This document shows, in pieces, positions 26,921 through 37,042 of a stretch of DNA of 64,000 nucleotides (position 1 is its first letter; each line of letters opens with the position of its first letter). The position numbers and the translations under genes were made by a program. The notes beneath the pieces are model-generated. The model had not been told where the DNA came from, ran no database searches, and saw nothing but the letters and a program-made list of their open reading frames with translations. Source of the DNA: Echinicola strongylocentroti (GTDB lineage: Bacteria; Bacteroidota; Bacteroidia; Cytophagales; Cyclobacteriaceae); the NCBI RefSeq assembly GCF_003260975.1, contig NZ_CP030041.1, positions 2,527,001-2,591,000 on the forward strand, given 5' to 3'.

Positions 26921-28168
26921 ATGGATGCTAAAGTTCTTATAGATTCGTTTGCAGAATTTGCAAGATCTAAAAATGTGGATCGCCCTACCATGATCCGCAT
27001 TCTGGAAGATGTGTTTAGAGCGATGATTCGTAAAAAATACGAAACGGACGAGAATTTTGATGTGATCATCAATGCCGACAAAGGAGACCTCGAAATCTGG
27101 AGAATCCGTGAGATCGTCGATGATAACTCTGAAGACATCTGGGACCATGATAAAATCAGCCATTCCGAGGCAAAGAAAATCGAGCCTGACTTCGAAATCG
27201 GCGAAGAGACATATGAGCGAATCGAGCTGGAAGACTTTGGCAGGAGAGCTGTCATGATGGCCAGACAGACATTGATTCAGAAAATCAAGGATTTGGAGAA
27301 AGATTTGCTGTTTCAGCAATATGAAGAGCTGGTCGGTGAGATCATCACTGCGGAAGTTTACCAGATCCTTGGCCGTGAAATGCTGCTAATGGACGGTGAA
27401 GGCAATGAACTGATCCTCCCCAAAGGCGAGCAAATCCCAAAAGACCGCTTCCGCAAAGGAGACACCATCCGCTCCATCGTCCACAAAGTGGAAATGGTCA
27501 ATGGCAATCCACGGATCATTCTTTCAAGAACTTCTCCTATATTCTTGGAAAGATTATTCGAAAATGAAGTACCTGAAGTCTACGATGGACTGATCACGAT
27601 CAAGAAAATCGTCCGCGAACCAGGTGAGCGTGCCAAAGTGGCTGTAGAATCCTATGATGACCGCATCGACCCTGTAGGTGCCTGTGTGGGCATGAAAGGA
27701 AGCCGTATCCACGCCGTAGTACGAGAATTACAAAATGAAAACATCGATGTAATCAATTACACCGACAACTTGGAACTATATGTATCCCGGGCACTTAGCC
27801 CAGCCAAAGTAAGTTCTATCCAGGCCAACGAAGAAGAAAAGCGACTTTCTGTCTTTTTAAAGCCTGATCAAGTATCTTTGGCAATTGGAAAAGGAGGATA
27901 TAACATCCGACTTGCCAGCCGTCTGGTAGGATACGAAATCGATGTGTTCCGTGAACTATCGGATTATGAAGAGGAGGAAGATGTTGATTTGTCTGAATTT
28001 TCCGATGAAATTGAGGGTTGGATAATTGAGGAGTTGAAAAAGACGGGTCTGGACACCGCCAAGAGCGTATTGGCACTGACCAAAGAAGATCTGACCCGAC
28101 GAACAGAACTTGAAGAAGAGACGATTGACGAAATCTTCAGAATTTTAAAACAAGAATTTGAACAGTAA
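26921..28168 (+). CDS. nusA: Transcription termination/antitermination factor NusA
   Basis: A 415-residue NusA. The N-terminal polymerase-binding domain covers about residues 1-125, an S1 domain about 130-200, and two KH domains about 205-345 (G-A-C-V-G-M-K-G-S-R-I and L-A-I-G-K-G-G-Y-N-I-R-L-A). A helix-hairpin-helix-like C-terminal tail follows (L-K-K-T-G-L-D-T-A-K-S-V-L). It binds RNA polymerase and modulates pausing, termination and antitermination. Middle gene of the rimP-nusA-infB operon. Confidence 0.97.
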   Translation: MDAKVLIDSFAEFARSKNVDRPTMIRILEDVFRAMIRKKYETDENFDVIINADKGDLEIWRIREIVDDNSEDIWDHDKISHSEAKKIEPDFEIGEETYERIELEDFGRRAVMMARQTLIQKIKDLEKDLLFQQYEELVGEIITAEVYQILGREMLLMDGEGNELILPKGEQIPKDRFRKGDTIRSIVHKVEMVNGNPRIILSRTSPIFLERLFENEVPEVYDGLITIKKIVREPGERAKVAVESYDDRIDPVGACVGMKGSRIHAVVRELQNENIDVINYTDNLELYVSRALSPAKVSSIQANEEEKRLSVFLKPDQVSLAIGKGGYNIRLASRLVGYEIDVFRELSDYEEEEDVDLSEFSDEIEGWIIEELKKTGLDTAKSVLALTKEDLTRRTELEEETIDEIFRILKQEFEQ

Positions 28169-28244
28169 AATATTTGCCGATATACAATTATAGTAAGCGG
28201 CAGTATATATTTACATCAAAAAAATAAGCAAGAGGTTTTAGCGT

Positions 28245-31226
28245 ATGTCAGAAGAAAAAATGATGCGATTAGGCCAGGTAGCCAGAAAACTCAACGTGGG
28301 CATATCCACGATTGTTGAGTCGATGGCTAAGAAAGGCTTTGATGTAGAGAGCAACCCGAACTCCAAAATAAGCCAGGAGCAGTTCAGCATGCTGGCGAAG
28401 GAGTTTAAGTCCTCTGCACAAGACAAGGAGGAAGCATCCCACTTGTCCATAGGTAAGCGCCACAATGAGACGTTTACCATCAAGGCCGAATCTGAGTCTG
28501 TGCCTGAAGAAGCAAAAAAAGAAGAGCCGGCAAAGCCCGCTCCCAAAGAAGAAGCAGAACAACCAGAAGCACCTGAAAAGGAGGAAAAGATCACCTCTGA
28601 AGCAGAAAAGCTTCCGGGCATAAAAGTATTGGGCAAAATAGACCTTTCCAAAAAGGAACAGGACAAGAAAGAAGCGCCCAAAAAGGAGGAGGAGCCCAAG
28701 CCAAAAGAAGCAGCTCCCAAACAAGAAGAGAAAAAGCCTACTGAAGCTCCTAAGGCTGAGAAACCAGCTGAAAAGGCACCAGAAAAGCCTGTTGAAAAAC
28801 CAAAAGATGAATCACCTAAGGCTGAGAAGCCTGAGCAGAAAGAAAACGCTAAACCTTCAAAGCCTGAAGCTGGGAAGCCACAGGAGAATGACGATGCATC
28901 TAAAGGACAAAAGCAACAAGCCAAAAAACCTGCCGCACCTTCTTCTGACAAGAAACCCCAACAAGCTCAAAAACCTGCTGAACAAAAAGAAATCCAAGAC
29001 AAAAAAGTGGAAAAGGACGTTTCAGGATCTTTAATTTCTGCCAAAGCAGATGCCCTGAAAGGACTTACCGTGCTTGGAAAAATAGATCTTCCCAAGGACA
29101 GGCCAAAGAAAAAGGCCAAGCCAGTGGCTTCCTCGGATGAACGCAACAAAGACAAAAAGAAAAGACCGCGCAAGCGTATAGACAATAAGCCAGGTACAGG
29201 CGGACCACAAGGCAATAGAGGCGGTGGCCCACAAGGAGGACGAGGCGACAACCGAAACCAAGGCGGAAGAAAAAGACCTGGAGGCAATAACAGGCCAGGA
29301 GCCAAAGGAGGCAGCCGATTCCAAAAAGCGGAGCCTACCCAGAAGGAAATCCAAGACCAGATCAAACAAACTCTGGCCCGTCTACAGGGTGGTGGTAAAT
29401 CAGGAGGCAAGAAAACCAGAAGAGACAAGCAGCGGGAGCGTGCCAAAGACCAACACTCAGAAGGTACAGAAGAAAGCAAAATACTTAAAGTAACTGAGTT
29501 TATCTCTGCCAATGACTTAGCTTCCTTGCTGGATGTCTCGGTCAATGAGATCATCTCTGTATGTATGTCACTGGGCATGTTCGTTTCGATCAACCAGCGT
29601 CTGGACGCAGAAGCCATCACCATTATTGCAGACGAATTTGGCTATGAGGTGGAGTTTACGAAAGCTGATGAAGAAGAGGAAGAGGTAGAAGTAGTGGACA
29701 GCCCAGAAGACCTCGAAGACAGGGCCCCGATCGTCACCATCATGGGACACGTCGATCATGGTAAAACGTCCTTGCTGGATTATATCAGAAGCTCAAAAGT
29801 AACCAGTGGAGAAGCTGGGGGCATCACCCAGCACATCGGCGCCTATGACGTAATGACGGATAATGGTGAAAAAATAGCCTTCTTGGATACACCAGGACAC
29901 GAAGCCTTTACGGCCATGAGAGCACGTGGAGCCAAAATCACCGACGTGGCCATTATAGTCATTGCTGCAGATGACAACATCATGCCGCAGACCAAAGAAG
30001 CCATCAACCACGCCCAAGTAGCGGGCGTACCGATGATCTTTGCGATCAACAAAATCGATAAGCCTAACGCTAATCCTAACAAGATCAAGGAGGAGCTGGC
30101 CAATATGAACCTATTGGTAGAAGACTGGGGAGGTAAATACCAATCCCAAGAGATCTCTGCCAAGACAGGTCAAGGGGTAGATGAACTTCTGGAAAAAGTA
30201 TTGCTAGAAGCTGAAATCCTAGAACTCAAAGCAAATCCGGCCCGTCATGCCACAGGCACGGTAGTGGAAGCTTCCTTGGACAAAGGCCGAGGATATGTCT
30301 CCACCGTAATGATCCAAAATGGCACCCTTAAGATCGGTGATATTATGCTTGCCGGCCAACATTATGGCAGGGTGAAAGCCATGTTTGACCACCTTGGTAA
30401 GAAGGTTCAAGAAGCCGAGCCTTCCACTCCCGTTCAAGTATTGGGACTCAGTGGGGCTCCCCAAGCAGGGGACATCCTCAAAGTTTACGAGACAGAACGT
30501 GAGGCCAGGGAAATCGCCAACTCCAGGGAGCAAATCAACCGTGAACAAAGTATGCGTACCAAAAAACACATTACTTTGGATGAAATCGGTAGACGTCTTG
30601 CCATTGGAAGCTTTAAAGAACTCAACATCATCATCAAAGGTGATGTGGACGGTTCCGTAGAAGCGCTTTCCGACTCATTACTGAAACTTTCCAAGGATGA
30701 AGTCAGTGTAAACATCATCCATAAAGGTGTCGGCCAGATCTCAGAATCTGATGTGCTATTGGCCTCTGCATCCGATGCGATCATTGTTGGTTTCCAGGTA
30801 AGACCTTCCACCAGTGCAAAACGTATCGCTGAGCAAGAGGAAATTGAAATCAGGCATTATTCCATCATCTATGATGCCATCAATCAAATCAAAGATGCCA
30901 TCGAAGGTATGCTTGAGCCGGAATTTGAAGAAGTCATCACTGGTAATATCCAAGTAAGAGAAGTCTTCAAAATCTCCAAAGTAGGCACCGTAGCAGGTAG
31001 TTACGTGACCGATGGTTATGTTACCAGAAAAAACAAAATCAGGGTCATCAGGGACGGTATCGTTATCCATGACGGAGAAATCGATCAGCTCAAACGCTAC
31101 AAAGACGATGTATCTGAGGTGAAAGCAGGTTATGAATGTGGTATATCCATCAAAGGATATAACGACATCAAACTTGACGATACCATCGAAGGATATGAAA
31201 TGCAGGAAGTGAAGCGTAAAAAATAA
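28245..31226 (+). CDS. infB: Translation initiation factor IF-2
   Basis: A 993-residue IF-2, a GTPase that brings initiator tRNA to the ribosome. A short IF2_N-like motif (residues about 3-55, [12 protein letters not shown]) precedes a long low-complexity stretch: Lys/Glu/Pro/Ala-rich at about 85-265, then Gly/Arg/Asn/Gln-rich at about 310-370. A second IF2_N-like motif lies at about 410-470. The GTPase domain starts with G1 at about 501-508 (G-H-V-D-H-G-K-T), then D-T-P-G-H-E and N-K-I-D. Beta-barrel domains and the C-terminal IF-2 domains follow. The large disordered N-terminal region is common in Bacteroidota. Its low complexity creates long spurious antisense frames. Confidence 0.97.
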   Translation: MSEEKMMRLGQVARKLNVGISTIVESMAKKGFDVESNPNSKISQEQFSMLAKEFKSSAQDKEEASHLSIGKRHNETFTIKAESESVPEEAKKEEPAKPAPKEEAEQPEAPEKEEKITSEAEKLPGIKVLGKIDLSKKEQDKKEAPKKEEEPKPKEAAPKQEEKKPTEAPKAEKPAEKAPEKPVEKPKDESPKAEKPEQKENAKPSKPEAGKPQENDDASKGQKQQAKKPAAPSSDKKPQQAQKPAEQKEIQDKKVEKDVSGSLISAKADALKGLTVLGKIDLPKDRPKKKAKPVASSDERNKDKKKRPRKRIDNKPGTGGPQGNRGGGPQGGRGDNRNQGGRKRPGGNNRPGAKGGSRFQKAEPTQKEIQDQIKQTLARLQGGGKSGGKKTRRDKQRERAKDQHSEGTEESKILKVTEFISANDLASLLDVSVNEIISVCMSLGMFVSINQRLDAEAITIIADEFGYEVEFTKADEEEEEVEVVDSPEDLEDRAPIVTIMGHVDHGKTSLLDYIRSSKVTSGEAGGITQHIGAYDVMTDNGEKIAFLDTPGHEAFTAMRARGAKITDVAIIVIAADDNIMPQTKEAINHAQVAGVPMIFAINKIDKPNANPNKIKEELANMNLLVEDWGGKYQSQEISAKTGQGVDELLEKVLLEAEILELKANPARHATGTVVEASLDKGRGYVSTVMIQNGTLKIGDIMLAGQHYGRVKAMFDHLGKKVQEAEPSTPVQVLGLSGAPQAGDILKVYETEREAREIANSREQINREQSMRTKKHITLDEIGRRLAIGSFKELNIIIKGDVDGSVEALSDSLLKLSKDEVSVNIIHKGVGQISESDVLLASASDAIIVGFQVRPSTSAKRIAEQEEIEIRHYSIIYDAINQIKDAIEGMLEPEFEEVITGNIQVREVFKISKVGTVAGSYVTDGYVTRKNKIRVIRDGIVIHDGEIDQLKRYKDDVSEVKAGYECGISIKGYNDIKLDDTIEGYEMQEVKRKK

Positions 31227-31252
31227 TTCAACTAATACACACACTTTAAGTC

Positions 31253-31283
31253 AAAGGACAGTTTTTTTAAACTGTCCTTTTTA
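31253..31283 (+). terminator. Terminator of the rimP-nusA-infB operon
   Basis: AAAGGACAGTTT (31253-31264), four T, AAACTGTCCTTT (31269-31280), then TT: a 12-bp perfect stem 26 bases after infB. Confidence 0.8.
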
Positions 31284-31421
31284 CATTTTCCCTCACCTGA
31301 ATAGAACCAAATAGTTGAGGGAAGAGGCTAATGCATGTAAGTTGCTGAAAAACTATATACTTGTTGAAATCTGTATCAAAATCACCCAATAACCGTACAG
31401 TATGCTGAAGTCCTGAAGGCT

Positions 31422-31697
31422 ATGCCAGGAAAAGATTCATATCCGCCTACGGGGATTTATCCAGCCAAAACAAGGAAGGGATTACCTAAACCAAAACATA
31501 TGTTAATCGCACTGGTTTTACTCTTGAAAACGTTCTTTTATGCTTCCCTGGTGAGCATTGCTGTGGGATTCATAAGACCAGTTTTTGTACTTTGGTTCAT
31601 GGATAAATGTAACCGAATGCGAGTTTTATCGTTCTATGGAATATTAGCACTCGTATTTTACGTTTTATACGAACTAGTCAATCACCTACTTCTCTAA
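31422..31697 (+). CDS. Small two-helix membrane protein
   Basis: A 91-residue protein with a short soluble N-terminus (Pro/Lys-rich) and two hydrophobic segments at about 28-50 and 69-90, separated by W-F-M-D-K-C-N-R-M-R. No family is recognised. The true start could also be the internal ATG at 31500, which would begin directly with the first membrane helix. It lies between infB and the Rof-like gene and may form a short transcript with the latter (12-base gap). Confidence 0.5.
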   Translation: MPGKDSYPPTGIYPAKTRKGLPKPKHMLIALVLLLKTFFYASLVSIAVGFIRPVFVLWFMDKCNRMRVLSFYGILALVFYVLYELVNHLLL

Positions 31698-31709
31698 AAA
31701 TTAAAATTT

Positions 31710-31955
31710 ATGGAATATAACCCTGTTAACTCCAGCTACCATGATAGACTAGAAGCATGGTCTATAATGGGTACCGAATGCGACATCACCTATATCAAAA
31801 ATGGTAAAGAGACTTCCGTCCACTCCAAAGTGATCGGGGTCCTGAATGTAAAAGACGGAGAATATATTTTCGGTGAAAATGGTCTGGCCATTAGAATGGA
31901 CAGTCTAGTAGCAATCAATGGCGTCTCTGCCAAAAAAGAAGCTGTAGGGAAGTGA
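31710..31955 (+). CDS. Rof (YaeO)-like small protein
   Basis: An 81-residue protein. The spacing of Y-x-P-V-N-x-x-Y-x-D-x-L-E near the N-terminus, a middle beta-strand segment with K-N-G-K-E, and a late G-E-Y-I-F-G-E-N-G-L-A-I-R-M-D-S-L-V-A-I-N-G segment resembles Rof/YaeO, the small SH3-like protein that binds Rho and inhibits termination in E. coli. This match is from memory of the family pattern and was not tested by search. Its location right after nusA-infB fits a transcription-related role. A distinct SH3-like small protein with another role remains possible. Confidence 0.5.
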   Translation: MEYNPVNSSYHDRLEAWSIMGTECDITYIKNGKETSVHSKVIGVLNVKDGEYIFGENGLAIRMDSLVAINGVSAKKEAVGK

Positions 31956-32010
31956 CCTTTTTGCTGACCAATCTACAAAACAGCACCTGCATCGCTCCTG
32001 AGATGGAGGA

Positions 32011-33210
32011 CTACCTGCTAAAGCGCTTACACCAAAAAGCCTTCGGACTACCATCCTGAACCGTGCATGCTACTAAATAGTCTTCCCCTCCATCCTTTAG
32101 CCTGAATTTCTTCTTGATGATATCAGGTTTCATAGTATAGTTGCGGGTGATTACATTGACCTGACCAGAAGGAAAGAGCTTTCTGAGGGTCTTCTTGTCC
32201 ATCTTTACTTCTTCTTGGATCTCAAAGATCCTCCCCAAAATACCTGTAGATTCTGCTAATTCGCTTGTAGTATATAGATGGGTATGTGGGTGGAGTTTTT
32301 TAAGCTGATAATGATTGCCAAATGATTTAAAAGCACCTGCCTTCAGGATAGCGGCAGAAGGAAGAACCAAGTAATTATCGGGCAAGCTGAAACTTGACTT
32401 CTCTACTTCTTCCTTTTCCAAACTGAAGGCAAAGGAAGCTTTCGCAGGCAAATCCCAAGCGGTAATATCTCTTGACCCCTTCTCACCACTTCTCCATATT
32501 AACAACAACTCCTTCACCTCGTTTTTAACCGCCACCACATGCACCTCACTTAGCGCAGGCAACTCACGTAATGCTTCCTTGATGTCCAACATAGGAGACG
32601 CCTTGACCATGATATTTTGGGCTTTTCGGGTCAATAGTTCCCAGTTTTCCACAATATCCGGTTCGCAATCGCTCAACTTATAGAGTTTTTGATTCCCTTC
32701 TCCACGCCGGGCAGGATCTAGATAGGCCCAATCCACTTGGCCATTGACAGAGGTCAAAAAATCAATTGCGTCCCCACAAACCACCTTATATTGACTGGAA
32801 TGTTTGCCAAGTGCAGAAAAATTATGCCTAGCGATGCCCGCCAATTTTTCTTGCCTCTCCACATAGGTCACCTCTGCAAAACCCTCTCCGAGATAATAAC
32901 TGTCCACTCCAAATCCACCAGTGAGATCAAGCAGTCTTTCTCCATCGACAAATCTTCGCTTGAAGATAGCTGTCTCCTCTGACGAGCATTGCTCCAAGGA
33001 AACGGTAGGGGGAAATATAACAGACGGGTTAGCTATCCACTGAGGGAGTTTTCGACGGGACTTCTGCCTGGCTGCTATCTGCACTGCAGCTTCTTTCACA
33101 TCCAATGCCCCGGACACCTTATGCCTTAAAAGCAATTGTGCAGGATCTTCAGAAAGATGATCCTGCACAAATTGAAATAATTCGGGTGTATATAATTTGG
33201 ATGCCTCCAA
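32011..33210 (-). CDS. SAM-dependent methyltransferase with THUMP-like C-terminal domain
   Basis: A 399-residue protein. The Rossmann methyltransferase domain lies at about residues 90-245, with the SAM-binding D-L-T-G-G-F-G-V-D-S motif and a catalytic-type Y-L-D-P-A-R-R segment similar to those in RNA or protein base methyltransferases. The C-terminal part (about 310-399) matches the THUMP-like domain found in the Bacteroidota family of this kind. Substrate is unknown; RNA is likely. The start must be TTG at 33210, since an in-frame stop lies 13 bases further upstream and no ATG occurs between. It begins two bases after the asd stop, so the two genes are translationally close. Confidence 0.82.
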   Translation of the reverse strand: MEASKLYTPELFQFVQDHLSEDPAQLLLRHKVSGALDVKEAAVQIAARQKSRRKLPQWIANPSVIFPPTVSLEQCSSEETAIFKRRFVDGERLLDLTGGFGVDSYYLGEGFAEVTYVERQEKLAGIARHNFSALGKHSSQYKVVCGDAIDFLTSVNGQVDWAYLDPARRGEGNQKLYKLSDCEPDIVENWELLTRKAQNIMVKASPMLDIKEALRELPALSEVHVVAVKNEVKELLLIWRSGEKGSRDITAWDLPAKASFAFSLEKEEVEKSSFSLPDNYLVLPSAAILKAGAFKSFGNHYQLKKLHPHTHLYTTSELAESTGILGRIFEIQEEVKMDKKTLRKLFPSGQVNVITRNYTMKPDIIKKKFRLKDGGEDYLVACTVQDGSPKAFWCKRFSR

Positions 33211-33212
33211 GT

Positions 33213-34202
33213 TTATACCAAGTTATTTTCCACCAAATATTTTGCGATCTGAACAGCATTGGTAGCGGCGCCCTTTCTCAGGTTATCCGCCACGATCCAC
33301 ATGTTTAGCGTATTTGGCTGGGACTCGTCCCTTCTCAGTCTACCGACAAACACCTCGTCTTTTTTATGGGCATTCATTGGCATCGGATACACGTTATTGG
33401 CTACATCATCTTGCACGACTACGCCAGGAGTAGCTGCCAGAAGCTCCTTCACTTCATCCAGCTCAAAATCTTCTTTAAACTCCACGTTCACCGCTTCGGA
33501 GTGGCCACCCATCACAGGGATCCTTACCGTAGTGGCGGTCACTTGGATGGAAGGATCTTCGAAAATTTTCTTGGTCTCATTGATCATTTTCATTTCCTCT
33601 TTGGTGTAGCCATTATCTTGAAACACATCGATATGCGGCAACACATTAAGGTCAATCTTATGAGGATATGCTTTTTCGCCTTCCTTTCCTGCACGTTCGT
33701 CTTGGAGTTGGTTCACTGCCTTGAGGCCACTACCCGTCACAGACTGGTAAGTGGAGACTACCACCCTCTTGATCCCGTAGCGATCCCGTAGCTTGGTCAG
33801 CGCCAAGACCATTTGAATAGTCGAGCAGTTCGGATTAGCGATGATCCTGTCGTCAATCTTCAGCGATTTAGCGTTGATCTCAGGAACCACCAGTTTCTTG
33901 GTAGGATCCATTCTCCAAGCAGAAGAATTATCCACCACGATAGTGCCTGCCTCAGCAAATTGCGGCGCCCACTCTTTGGACGTATCCCCACCTGCTGAGA
34001 AAATGGCAATGTCTGGCTTTTCGGAAACCGCTTGAGCCAAACCTATCACTGTGTATTCCTTATCCTTGAAGGTAATCTTTTTTCCTGCAGACCTCTCACT
34101 GGCCACCAACAGCAGTTCATCAAAAGGAAAATTGTGCTCTGCAAGCACTTCAAGAATCTCGGTGCCTACTAATCCTGTGGCTCCTACAACAGCTAATTTC
34201 AT
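33213..34202 (-). CDS. asd: Aspartate-semialdehyde dehydrogenase
   Basis: A 329-residue NADPH-dependent enzyme reducing aspartyl phosphate to the semialdehyde for lysine/DAP, threonine and methionine. The nucleotide-binding G-A-T-G-L-V-G motif is at residues 7-13, the active-site Cys126 is in N-P-N-C-S-T-I-Q, and the V-M-G-G-H-S-E-A-V-N-V segment supplies the acid/base histidine. Length is typical. It is followed by the methyltransferase gene within two bases. Confidence 0.96.
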   Translation of the reverse strand: MKLAVVGATGLVGTEILEVLAEHNFPFDELLLVASERSAGKKITFKDKEYTVIGLAQAVSEKPDIAIFSAGGDTSKEWAPQFAEAGTIVVDNSSAWRMDPTKKLVVPEINAKSLKIDDRIIANPNCSTIQMVLALTKLRDRYGIKRVVVSTYQSVTGSGLKAVNQLQDERAGKEGEKAYPHKIDLNVLPHIDVFQDNGYTKEEMKMINETKKIFEDPSIQVTATTVRIPVMGGHSEAVNVEFKEDFELDEVKELLAATPGVVVQDDVANNVYPMPMNAHKKDEVFVGRLRRDESQPNTLNMWIVADNLRKGAATNAVQIAKYLVENNLV

Positions 34203-34418
34203 TGTTGAAAACTTTCTATTTATTGATTTTTATATTACTTTATTCTGTACATCAACCTTAAAATTTTGTAAACAAGGCTGTATTTGAAGGTTGTTTTCAG
34301 TAATCACATAAATTTTGCCAAAAACACTACTTTCAACGAATTCATTTTTGACAACCGCTCACAGTTTTCATTAGTTCCAATGCTTTTTTCTGTGCGCAGT
34401 CATTAACTACTTAACATC

Positions 34419-36701
34419 ATGAAAACCTCTACTGTTTATTTGAGTTGCCTGTTGGCAATAGTCCTGCTTTTTGCAATAGCAGTCCCTTCCAACTCCAAGC
34501 ATTTGCCCCGTTCCAAAACCCTAAGTGATGCATTGTTCAAGCACCAGTTTATTTTTGGTGCCGCAAGTTACGGAAAATCATTTACTAACGAAGTAGAAAA
34601 TCCCAAAATATACCTTGACCACCCTACAAAACAACCAAACAGAGGGAAAATTCAGTCAAACAGAGCATTCTCGCCTTCTTTTTACCAAAAAAACAGTCGT
34701 TTGCGTTCACGAATCGAAAGCGAACTGACCACAACTGAAAGCCTAATCGAAAAAGCAAAGAATGACTCGATACCATTACAAATAGTCCGAGCAGCGTTAC
34801 GATCCGAGTCTACTGTTGAAATCACTTTTTCAGAACCTGTAGACCCTGCCTATGCCATTGTCAGCTCACTTTATACTATCAACGGCGTTGCTCCGGAAGC
34901 AGTGGACTGGGGAAATGATGCCAGCAAAATCACCTTACACCTCCGAGCTCCTCTCACCAGTACCTCAATAGACATCAACTTCACTGACCTTCCTACGGCC
35001 AAAAAAGGGATCCCCTATTCCAATCATCAAACACTAAAACTACTACGAATGGCCGACATTGACTTCAAAGACCTGGTCATCAATGAGGTGATGGCCGCGC
35101 CAAAAAAAGACAATCCCCTTCCTTATGCTGAGTACGTTGAAATCATAAATGTATCCGACAATCCCGTGGAACTGGGAGGTTTTTATCTGAAAGATGCCAA
35201 AAAGGCCGTCAAGCTTCCCCCTTACACCATCCAGCCTGAAGAATACTTGGTTTTGGTGGATGAAGATGATGCTGCAGATTTTATGGGCTACGGAAAAGTA
35301 CTGCCGCTATCGAGCTGGCCAGGATACACTAACAGCAGTGGAAAAGTCCTGATTTGCGATGAAAACAAAGTGGTCATTGACAGCCTATCTTACAGCAACG
35401 ATAGCTACGGCAGCTCGTCCAAAGCCAACGAAGGATACAGCCTTGAAGTGACCAATCCCTTTCTTAGCTGCGACCAGTCGCTCTTCCTCCAAGCTTCCTC
35501 TTCACCAAAAAAGGGAACACCCGGCACCGAAAACGCTGTTTTCAACATCACCCCGGACATGATGGGGCCTAGGTTAACCGCCGTTACCGTACAAGACCCT
35601 ACTAGCATTTTGGCTATTTTTAACGAACCACTGTCCCCCTCCGCGCTTTCTGCTGGATGGATCCTCAACAACAACCTGAATGTCCTTAACGTGAGTTTTG
35701 CACAGGGCTCTTCCAATGAAATACTTCTCACCCTTAACCAGGAACTAAAAGAGAAAACAGCTTACCAAATTGCGGTAAAAGACCTTTACGACTGCACAGG
35801 AAACACTGTTGACCGAGAATACAATTCGGCTTCTTTCCAACTTCCCTCCTCGGCTGCCAAGGGTGAGCTCATCCTGAACGAATTGTTATCCAATCCCCGC
35901 AGCGGCACCCCGAAATTCGTGGAGATCTACAACCACTCCAGCAAGTACATTGACCTGTCAGGTTGGAAACTGGCCAATATAGACGATGGCGTAATTGACA
36001 ACCGAAAAGTTATTGCATCAACCCCAAAGATCATTGCTCCTTTTGACTATCTGGTGGTCACCACGGATATTGCCGAGCTGAATCAGCAGTATCCAAAAGG
36101 CATCACCGAAAAATGGGCAGAAATAAGTGCTCTCCCCAGCTACCCGATTAGTGGAGGGGCGGTCATTCTCCTGAGTCCAGATGAAGAGCTCGTCGAAAGA
36201 CTGGACTATACAGATGATATGCAGCATCCATTGATCCAAAATCCTAAAGGAATCTCACTGGAACGGTCATCACCAGAACATGAGGGCAATGATCCGGAAA
36301 ACTGGCACTCAGCAGCCGCCTCAGCCGGGTATGCGACCCCAGGGTATAAAAATTCCCAGCACTTAACCTTAGAGCAAAGTGGATTTGGCATTAACGTCCA
36401 ACCCAAAGTATTCCTCCCTGAGGCAGCGGGAGAACAGCCTTTCACCACTATTTCGTACGAACTGGCAGACGCTGGATACTTGGGGACACTCAGGATCTTT
36501 GGGACAGACGGCCGTCTAGTGATGACCATTTGCCAAAATGAATTATGGGGCACCAAAGGCTTCTACACCTGGAACGGAACCAATACCACAGGCAGGAAAG
36601 TTCGACCGGGGTATTATATACTTCTTTCGGAGATCATCCATCCGGATGGCCAGGTTATGCACCAAAAACAGACCATTGTGGTAGGAAGTAAGCTAAGGTG
36701 A
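34419..36701 (+). CDS. Exported lamin-tail domain protein
   Basis: A 760-residue exported protein with an N-terminal signal (L-S-C-L-L-A-I-V-L-L-F-A-I-A-V-P-S). Bacterial Ig-like segments (about 120-200 and 380-465, S-T-V-E-I-T-F-S-E-P-V-D) alternate with two lamin-tail domains: about 215-360 (L-V-I-N-E-V-M-A...Y-A-E-Y-V-E-I-I-N) and about 480-620 (L-I-L-N-E-L-L-S...F-V-E-I-Y-N-H). The final about 90 residues look like a FlgD-type Ig domain (F-Y-T-W-N-G-T-N...G-R-K-V-R-P-G-Y-Y). Such proteins are usually at the cell surface or secreted and may bind DNA or polymers; the precise role is unknown. No clear type IX sorting tail was recognised. Stands alone. Confidence 0.85.
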   Translation: MKTSTVYLSCLLAIVLLFAIAVPSNSKHLPRSKTLSDALFKHQFIFGAASYGKSFTNEVENPKIYLDHPTKQPNRGKIQSNRAFSPSFYQKNSRLRSRIESELTTTESLIEKAKNDSIPLQIVRAALRSESTVEITFSEPVDPAYAIVSSLYTINGVAPEAVDWGNDASKITLHLRAPLTSTSIDINFTDLPTAKKGIPYSNHQTLKLLRMADIDFKDLVINEVMAAPKKDNPLPYAEYVEIINVSDNPVELGGFYLKDAKKAVKLPPYTIQPEEYLVLVDEDDAADFMGYGKVLPLSSWPGYTNSSGKVLICDENKVVIDSLSYSNDSYGSSSKANEGYSLEVTNPFLSCDQSLFLQASSSPKKGTPGTENAVFNITPDMMGPRLTAVTVQDPTSILAIFNEPLSPSALSAGWILNNNLNVLNVSFAQGSSNEILLTLNQELKEKTAYQIAVKDLYDCTGNTVDREYNSASFQLPSSAAKGELILNELLSNPRSGTPKFVEIYNHSSKYIDLSGWKLANIDDGVIDNRKVIASTPKIIAPFDYLVVTTDIAELNQQYPKGITEKWAEISALPSYPISGGAVILLSPDEELVERLDYTDDMQHPLIQNPKGISLERSSPEHEGNDPENWHSAAASAGYATPGYKNSQHLTLEQSGFGINVQPKVFLPEAAGEQPFTTISYELADAGYLGTLRIFGTDGRLVMTICQNELWGTKGFYTWNGTNTTGRKVRPGYYILLSEIIHPDGQVMHQKQTIVVGSKLR

Positions 36702-36876
36702 TTTGAGAATAGGTGTACCCGCTATCTTGCACGTAAGCAAATATAATATAGGCTCATATTGTTTACTTTTCACCCGAAATTCTTCAAGACAGGCATATTT
36801 GATGATAAAGCAGGTAAAAAAACTATGTAAATAGCACCTCGGCCAAAGGTCAGCCAAGGCGCCAGTTTTGTTTAAA

Positions 36877-37042
36877 CCCGGAATATGCATTAGCCTATCT
36901 GTTGCGACCTTAAACTGCTTCAAAATCAGCCGTTTCACTTTAGTTTTCGGCATAACCGTAGCGGTGCTACGCTAATGCCTCCAAACTAACTGATTTTCTT
37001 GCAATTTCAGCTCTCACTACGATTCCTAATGCATAATCCGGG
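36877..37042. repeat. Type II hairpin element, copy B
   Basis: About 166 bp, from CCCGGAATATGCATTAG to CTAATGCATAATCCGGG. The central stem-loop is GGCAT-aa-CCGTAGC-GGT-GCTACG-cta-ATGCC. The right end abuts the stop codon of the isoaspartyl peptidase gene (TAA then CCCGG on the minus strand). The rest of the 36702-37042 gap has no gene. Confidence 0.7.

Noticed and set aside
28238..28951. Long minus-strand frame opposite the 5' part of infB (Ser/Phe/Gly-rich)
   Set aside because: Shadow of the low-complexity Lys/Glu/Pro-rich infB segment; composition is an artefact of the opposite strand.
34419..36701. Type IX secretion sorting domain at the end of the lamin-tail protein
   Set aside because: The tail looks FlgD-like, and I could not see a convincing sorting signal pattern.
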